From the NCBI GenBank assembly GCA_965146665.1, contig CBCTHE010000003.1:1-64000 (forward strand): a stretch of 64,000 nucleotides of DNA, written 5' to 3'. Source of the DNA: Ructibacterium sp965146665 (GTDB taxonomy: Bacteria; Bacillota; Clostridia; Monoglobales; Monoglobaceae). This document shows, piece by piece, positions 60,750 to 64,000 of the stretch. The translations under genes were made by a program, and so were the position numbers. The notes under the pieces are model-generated. The model was not told the origin of the DNA. It worked only from the letters and a program-made list of their open reading frames with translations, and did not search any database. How positions within the stretch are numbered: the stretch's first letter is position 1; every line of letters begins with the position of its first letter.

Positions 60750-61094
60750 ATGGACATCTTAACACAAATTACACAGGAACAGATCAGAACTGACCTTCCG
60801 GTTATGGAGATCGGTGATACCGTCAAGGTATACGTGAAGGTCAAAGAAGGAAACAGAGAAAGAGTACAGATGTTTGAAGGCACTGTCATCAAGAAGAACC
60901 ATGGCGGTATTCAGGAAACCTTTACCGTCCGCCGCGTCTCCTATGGTGTCGGTGTGGAAAGAACCTTCCCTGTCAACTCTCCGAAAATTGATCGGATTGA
61001 GGTTGTACGGCATGGTAAGGTACGCCGGGCGAAGCTCTACTATCTGCGTGACAGAGTTGGTAAGGCGGCCAAGGTGAAAGAAAAACTTAAATAA
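60750..61094 (+). CDS. rplS: 50S ribosomal protein L19
   Basis: Ribosomal protein at the subunit interface, 114 residues from ATG 60750 (AAAGGAAAG upstream). Family segments: RTDLPVMEIGDTVKVYVKVK, GTVIKKNHGGIQETFTVRR, VGVERTFPVNSPKID, GKVRRAKLYYLRDRVGKAA. The longer frame upstream is the regulatory leader, not protein. Confidence 0.98.
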   Translation: MDILTQITQEQIRTDLPVMEIGDTVKVYVKVKEGNRERVQMFEGTVIKKNHGGIQETFTVRRVSYGVGVERTFPVNSPKIDRIEVVRHGKVRRAKLYYLRDRVGKAAKVKEKLK

Positions 61095-61104
61095 GAAGCG
61101 TGGG

Positions 61105-61140
61105 ACAGTGGTGGTTATGAGACATAATCACCACTGTTTG
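61105..61140 (+). terminator. hairpin after rplS
   Basis: ACAGTGGTGGTTATG at 61105-61119 pairs with its complement (one mismatch) at 61123-61137, loop of 3. The following TTTGACA is a poor T-run, so partial readthrough into lepB is likely. Confidence 0.55.
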
Positions 61141-61180
61141 ACATTTGACCCCAAATTCCCAGATAAGGAGTGAATTCTGT

Positions 61181-62200
61181 ATGGATGAAAAGAAATCCTT
61201 GCCCATAGATGGTCTGGATCCTGAAGATGCAAAAAAGATCCTGGAGGATCTGCAAAAGAATAAGCCTGTGTTTGATACTGCGGTGCTGGACAATGACGCC
61301 ATCTTTTCGGCCACGGATGAAATCGCGGACCAGGCGTCTGCCGCTCCTGCCGGACCGGGAAAGGCGGTACAGAAAGAGACACAAAAAGAAGTGAAGGAAA
61401 TGACAGAAGCACCTGCTCCCCAGGCGAAGAAAGAAACGGCGTCCGGGGCCAGTCAGAACAGACCGAAACAGAGCGCTCCTGTCAAAAAGGAGGCGGCAGC
61501 TGTGAAAACATCTGAGGAAAACAGACCGGAGGGGAAAAACCCAATGGAGGAAATGCAGGAAAAAGAAAAGGTCAACTGGGGCAAAGAGCTCCGGGACTGG
61601 GTGATTGCGATCGCGGTTGCGGTGGCGCTGTCCCTGGTCATTCGCAATTTTGTCTTTACACTGGTTAAGGTACAGGGGCAGTCCATGGAGCCGACCCTCC
61701 AGAATGCGGACCGCCTGTATGTGAACCGGTTTTTCTATACGCCCAAAAAGGGTGACGTGGTCATTTTTGTTCCGGAGTCCGATCCGAAGCGTCCTTATGT
61801 AAAACGGGTTATCGCCACAGAGGGCGATTCTGTGTACATCGACTTTAATTCGGGAGATGTATATGTTAATGACCAGCTGGTGGACGAACCCTATATCAAG
61901 GAAAAGACCGCGCGAAGCGGCAGTTATATCATGAGCCTTGTGGCAAAGGGTGAATATGGCCGTGAAACGCCCATTGTCGTCCAGCCCGGACATATCTTTG
62001 TCATGGGTGACAACCGGAACAACAGCAAGGACAGCCGCGAGCTGGGGCAGGTGCCTCTGGAGGAGGTTCTGGGCGGTGCGGTATTCAGGTTCTGGCCCAT
62101 GGATAAATTCGGTTCTGTCCACAGGGACGCGCTGGCGACCTCCTGTCTGCCGGAGGATATGCTTCCCTTGCCTGAGGACGGCGAGTACGCGCTGGGATAA
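61181..62200 (+). CDS. lepB: signal peptidase I with long cytoplasmic tail
   Basis: Removes signal peptides from exported proteins. 339 residues from ATG 61181 (AAGGAG upstream). The first 135 residues are a charged, Ala/Lys/Glu-rich tail (KAVQKETQKEVKEMTEAPAP), absent from short Bacillus SipS. One membrane helix at about 142-165 follows (DWVIAIAVAVALSLVIRNFV). Catalytic Ser in VQGQSMEPTL, catalytic Lys in PYVKRVIATEGD, and the late box GDNRNNSKDSRELG. Its abundant clients include the SLH and lipoproteins of this window (lipoproteins use a different peptidase). Confidence 0.94.
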   Translation: MDEKKSLPIDGLDPEDAKKILEDLQKNKPVFDTAVLDNDAIFSATDEIADQASAAPAGPGKAVQKETQKEVKEMTEAPAPQAKKETASGASQNRPKQSAPVKKEAAAVKTSEENRPEGKNPMEEMQEKEKVNWGKELRDWVIAIAVAVALSLVIRNFVFTLVKVQGQSMEPTLQNADRLYVNRFFYTPKKGDVVIFVPESDPKRPYVKRVIATEGDSVYIDFNSGDVYVNDQLVDEPYIKEKTARSGSYIMSLVAKGEYGRETPIVVQPGHIFVMGDNRNNSKDSRELGQVPLEEVLGGAVFRFWPMDKFGSVHRDALATSCLPEDMLPLPEDGEYALG

Positions 62201-62214
62201 GGAGAAGTGAACCT

Positions 62215-63084
62215 ATGAATTTACAGTGGTTTCCCGGACATATGGCAAAAACCCGCCGCATGATCTCAGAAAACCTGAAGCTGGTGGACGTGGTGGTGGA
62301 GCTGTTGGACGCCCGCCTGCCGCTGTCCTCCAGAAATCCTGAAATTGACAAGCTGGCGGGCGTCCGGCCCAGGATTTTGGTGCTTAACAAAGCGGATATG
62401 GCAGACAGCGCGGCAACGCAGGCTTGGCTGTGCTGGTTTGCGGACCAGGGGTATACCGCCATCGCTGTGGACAGCCAGAGCGGAAAGGGTTTTTCCGCGC
62501 TGGGCCCCGCTGTGGAACAGGTCATGCGGGAAAAGCTGGAACGTGACCGCGCAAAGGGAATCCAGCGGCACAGCATCAAGCTGATGGTGGTGGGGATTCC
62601 CAATGTGGGGAAGTCCTCGTTCATAAACCGCCTCGCCGGCCGCAGTGCGGCCCGTACCGGTGACCGCCCCGGTGTAACAACCGCAAAACAGTGGATTCGC
62701 ATTGCGGGAAAGTACGATCTTTTGGATACGCCTGGTATCCTCTGGCCTAAATTTGAGGATCCTGATGCCGCAAAGCGCATTGCCTTTACAGGCGGCATTA
62801 AGGATGAAATTATGGATGTGGAGGAGCTTGCCTGTGAGCTCTTGACCTATCTGGCGGCGCGGTATCCGGGCGCGCTCTGCGGCAGATATAAGCTGGACGA
62901 CACCGCGTTGGCGTTGGAGCCGTTTGAACTGCTGGAACAGATTGGACGGAAACGGGGCTGTGTGGTTTCCGGCGGGAATATCGATACCTTCCGGGCCGCA
63001 TCACTGGTTTTGGATGACTTTCGGGGGGCGCGCATCGGCGCCATAACGCTGGAGCGGTCCGGCGGCCAGAGTGACTTGAGATAA
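62215..63084 (+). CDS. rbgA: ribosome biogenesis GTPase RbgA (YlqF)
   Basis: Circularly permuted GTPase needed for late 50S assembly. 289 residues. Order of motifs is G4 LVLNKADMAD first, then G1 GIPNVGKSSFINRLAG, G2 RPGVTTAKQ, G3 DTPGILWPKFED, diagnostic of the YlqF group. The N-terminus MNLQWFPGHMAKTRRMI is nearly invariant in the family. Starts 14 bases after lepB; lepB-rbgA-rnhB is a conserved neighbourhood in Bacillota. Confidence 0.96.
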   Translation: MNLQWFPGHMAKTRRMISENLKLVDVVVELLDARLPLSSRNPEIDKLAGVRPRILVLNKADMADSAATQAWLCWFADQGYTAIAVDSQSGKGFSALGPAVEQVMREKLERDRAKGIQRHSIKLMVVGIPNVGKSSFINRLAGRSAARTGDRPGVTTAKQWIRIAGKYDLLDTPGILWPKFEDPDAAKRIAFTGGIKDEIMDVEELACELLTYLAARYPGALCGRYKLDDTALALEPFELLEQIGRKRGCVVSGGNIDTFRAASLVLDDFRGARIGAITLERSGGQSDLR

Positions 63085-63089
63085 TACGG

Positions 63090-63121
63090 GGCCGGCTTCT
63101 CACAGGAGGCCGGTCTTTTTA
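63090..63121 (+). terminator. terminator between rbgA and rnhB
   Basis: GGCCGGCTTC at 63090-63099 pairs with GAGGCCGGTC at 63106-63115 (with wobble pairs), then TTTTT. Confidence 0.65.
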
Positions 63122-63148
63122 TTTGAATAGAGCAGAGGAGGAAACAGC

Positions 63149-63757
63149 ATGGGGATGCTGGAGATTGAAAAGCGCTGTTATGAACAGGGTCTGGAAAGAC
63201 TTGCGGGGATTGATGAAGTGGGGCGCGGCCCCCTGGCCGGGCCGGTTTGTGCGGCCGCGGTGATCCTTCCGCCGGGACTGGTGATTGACGGGGTGGATGA
63301 TTCTAAAAAACTTTCAGAGAAAAAGCGCGAAGCACTCTATGACATCATTGCGGCAGAGGCTTTGGCGTGGGCGGCCGCTTTTGTGGGGCCGGAAGTCATT
63401 GATGAGATCAACATTCGCCAGGCAACGCACCGTGCCATGGAAATGGCGGTGGCCGCGCTTGCGGTCCGGCCCGACTTTTTGCTGGTGGACGGGAATGACA
63501 AGATTCCCTTTCCCATATCGGGCGAATATATTATAAAGGGGGATGCGAAATCCCAGAGCATTGCCGCAGCCTCCATTATGGCAAAGGTGACCCGGGACCG
63601 ATATATGATGAAGATGGATACAGTCTATCCGGGGTATGGCTTTATAAAGAATAAGGGCTATGGAACCCAGGCGCACATGGAGGGAATCCGGACGCTCGGC
63701 CTTTGTCCTCTGCACCGCAGAAGTTTTATCACCGCAAAGGTGCTGGGCCGGGCATGA
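63149..63757 (+). CDS. rnhB: ribonuclease HII
   Basis: Cuts RNA in RNA-DNA hybrids and removes misincorporated ribonucleotides. 202 residues. Active-site Asp-Glu pair in AGIDEVGRGPLAGPVCAAAV, third acid in LLVDGNDKIPF, and the later segment KGDAKSQSIAAASIMAKVTRD (Asp/Lys), then YGTQAHMEGI. GAGGAGG precedes the ATG. The yraN start overlaps its stop by 4 bases. Confidence 0.96.
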   Translation: MGMLEIEKRCYEQGLERLAGIDEVGRGPLAGPVCAAAVILPPGLVIDGVDDSKKLSEKKREALYDIIAAEALAWAAAFVGPEVIDEINIRQATHRAMEMAVAALAVRPDFLLVDGNDKIPFPISGEYIIKGDAKSQSIAAASIMAKVTRDRYMMKMDTVYPGYGFIKNKGYGTQAHMEGIRTLGLCPLHRRSFITAKVLGRA

Positions 63758-64000
63758 GCAGGTATCAGAAGGACCTGGGGGATTTTGGAGAGCGGGCCGC
63801 GGCGGTGTATTTACAGCAATGCGGATGCCGTATTCTGGCGCGGAACTTTCACGTGTCCGGCGGTGAGCTGGATCTTGTGGCCGAGACGGAGGCATATCTG
63901 ATTTTTGCAGAGGTCAAGACCCGGAGCAGTGCGCGCTTCGGCAGTCCGTCAGAGGCTGTGGACCGGCGCAAGCAGCTGCATATGCGGCGGGCGGCGGAGG
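63754..64000 (+). CDS. YraN-family (UPF0102) protein, cut by window end
   Basis: ATG 63754 overlaps the rnhB stop (ATGA). The first 82 residues carry the family hallmarks LGDFGERAAAVYLQQ, GCRILARNFHVSGGELDLVA and IFAEVKTRSSARFGSP, a PD-(D/E)xK nuclease-like fold with acids in ELDLV and EVKTR. Function of the family is not settled; rnhB-yraN adjacency is common. The gene continues beyond the window. Confidence 0.92.
   Translation, partial: MSRYQKDLGDFGERAAAVYLQQCGCRILARNFHVSGGELDLVAETEAYLIFAEVKTRSSARFGSPSEAVDRRKQLHMRRAAE

Noticed and set aside
1..64000. tRNA, rRNA, CRISPR arrays, insertion sequences, prophage
   Set aside because: Intergenic spaces were read on both strands and none shows a cloverleaf-like gene with CCA end, direct-repeat array, transposase or phage gene.

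Overview
The window reads as chromosome of an anaerobic, endospore-forming, moderately GC-rich Gram-positive bacterium of the class Clostridia, plausibly Oscillospirales or a relative. The evidence is spoIVB next to spo0A, oxygen-sensitive class III ribonucleotide reductase (nrdD, nrdG), the [FeFe]-hydrogenase maturases hydG-hydF-hydE, L-lactate dehydrogenase, S-layer homology (SLH) surface proteins with cohesin and dockerin modules, and many strong AGGAGG-type ribosome binding sites. I see no rRNA, tRNA, CRISPR array, insertion sequence or prophage gene. Gene density is high and housekeeping blocks alternate with accessory modules.

Layout. 1-9048: SLH surface proteins running directly into an LplABC-type sugar ABC transporter and a membrane-bound AraC-type sensor-regulator. 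9102-14129: an amino-sugar/galactose salvage cluster on the minus strand (nagB, a NahK-like sugar kinase, a sugar nucleotidyltransferase, galE) with a divergent AraC regulator. 14213-17498: a small lipoprotein, coaE, a lytic transglycosylase and an M18 aminopeptidase. 17557-23267: a three-gene surface module, namely a cohesin-SLH anchor, a discoidin-like/dockerin protein and a large discoidin-like/SLH protein. 23311-28526: ldh-nrdG, then hydG-hydF-hydE from its own promoter. 28594-33588 (minus): rqcH, metK, tmk, cca. 33676-37138: the sporulation neighbourhood with a coat-like protein, an Asn/Gln-rich 40-residue peptide, spoIVB, an unexplained small transcription unit and spo0A. 37233-43753: an AraC regulator divergent from a complete 2-aminoethylphosphonate uptake and degradation operon (ATPase, fused permease, binding lipoprotein, phnW, phnX). 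43822-48318: folD and a ygiQ-type radical SAM gene that overlap by about 120 bases, then tandem Cof-type phosphatases. 48329-48600: a MITE-like palindromic element. 48632-53146: a LanFEG/Bcr-like ABC exporter divergent from a two-component system. 53290-55665: nrdD with NrdR boxes. 56108-64000: smc, ftsY, rplS with an L19 leader, lepB, rbgA, rnhB and a cut-off yraN.

The modules suggest a gut- or sediment-type saccharolytic fermenter. Surface-anchored SLH proteins and a dockerin/cohesin pair would act on external glycans, sugar ABC transporters take up products, and nagB/NahK-like/galE salvage amino sugars and galactose. Lactate and hydrogen are probable end products. AEP catabolism supplies phosphorus, nitrogen and carbon from phosphonates. 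The least explained items are the surface trio, the spo0A-upstream small transcription unit, the Asn/Gln-rich peptide, the palindromic element and the ygiQ/folD overlap.

All assignments come from reading motifs, lengths and context by eye. No database search was run.
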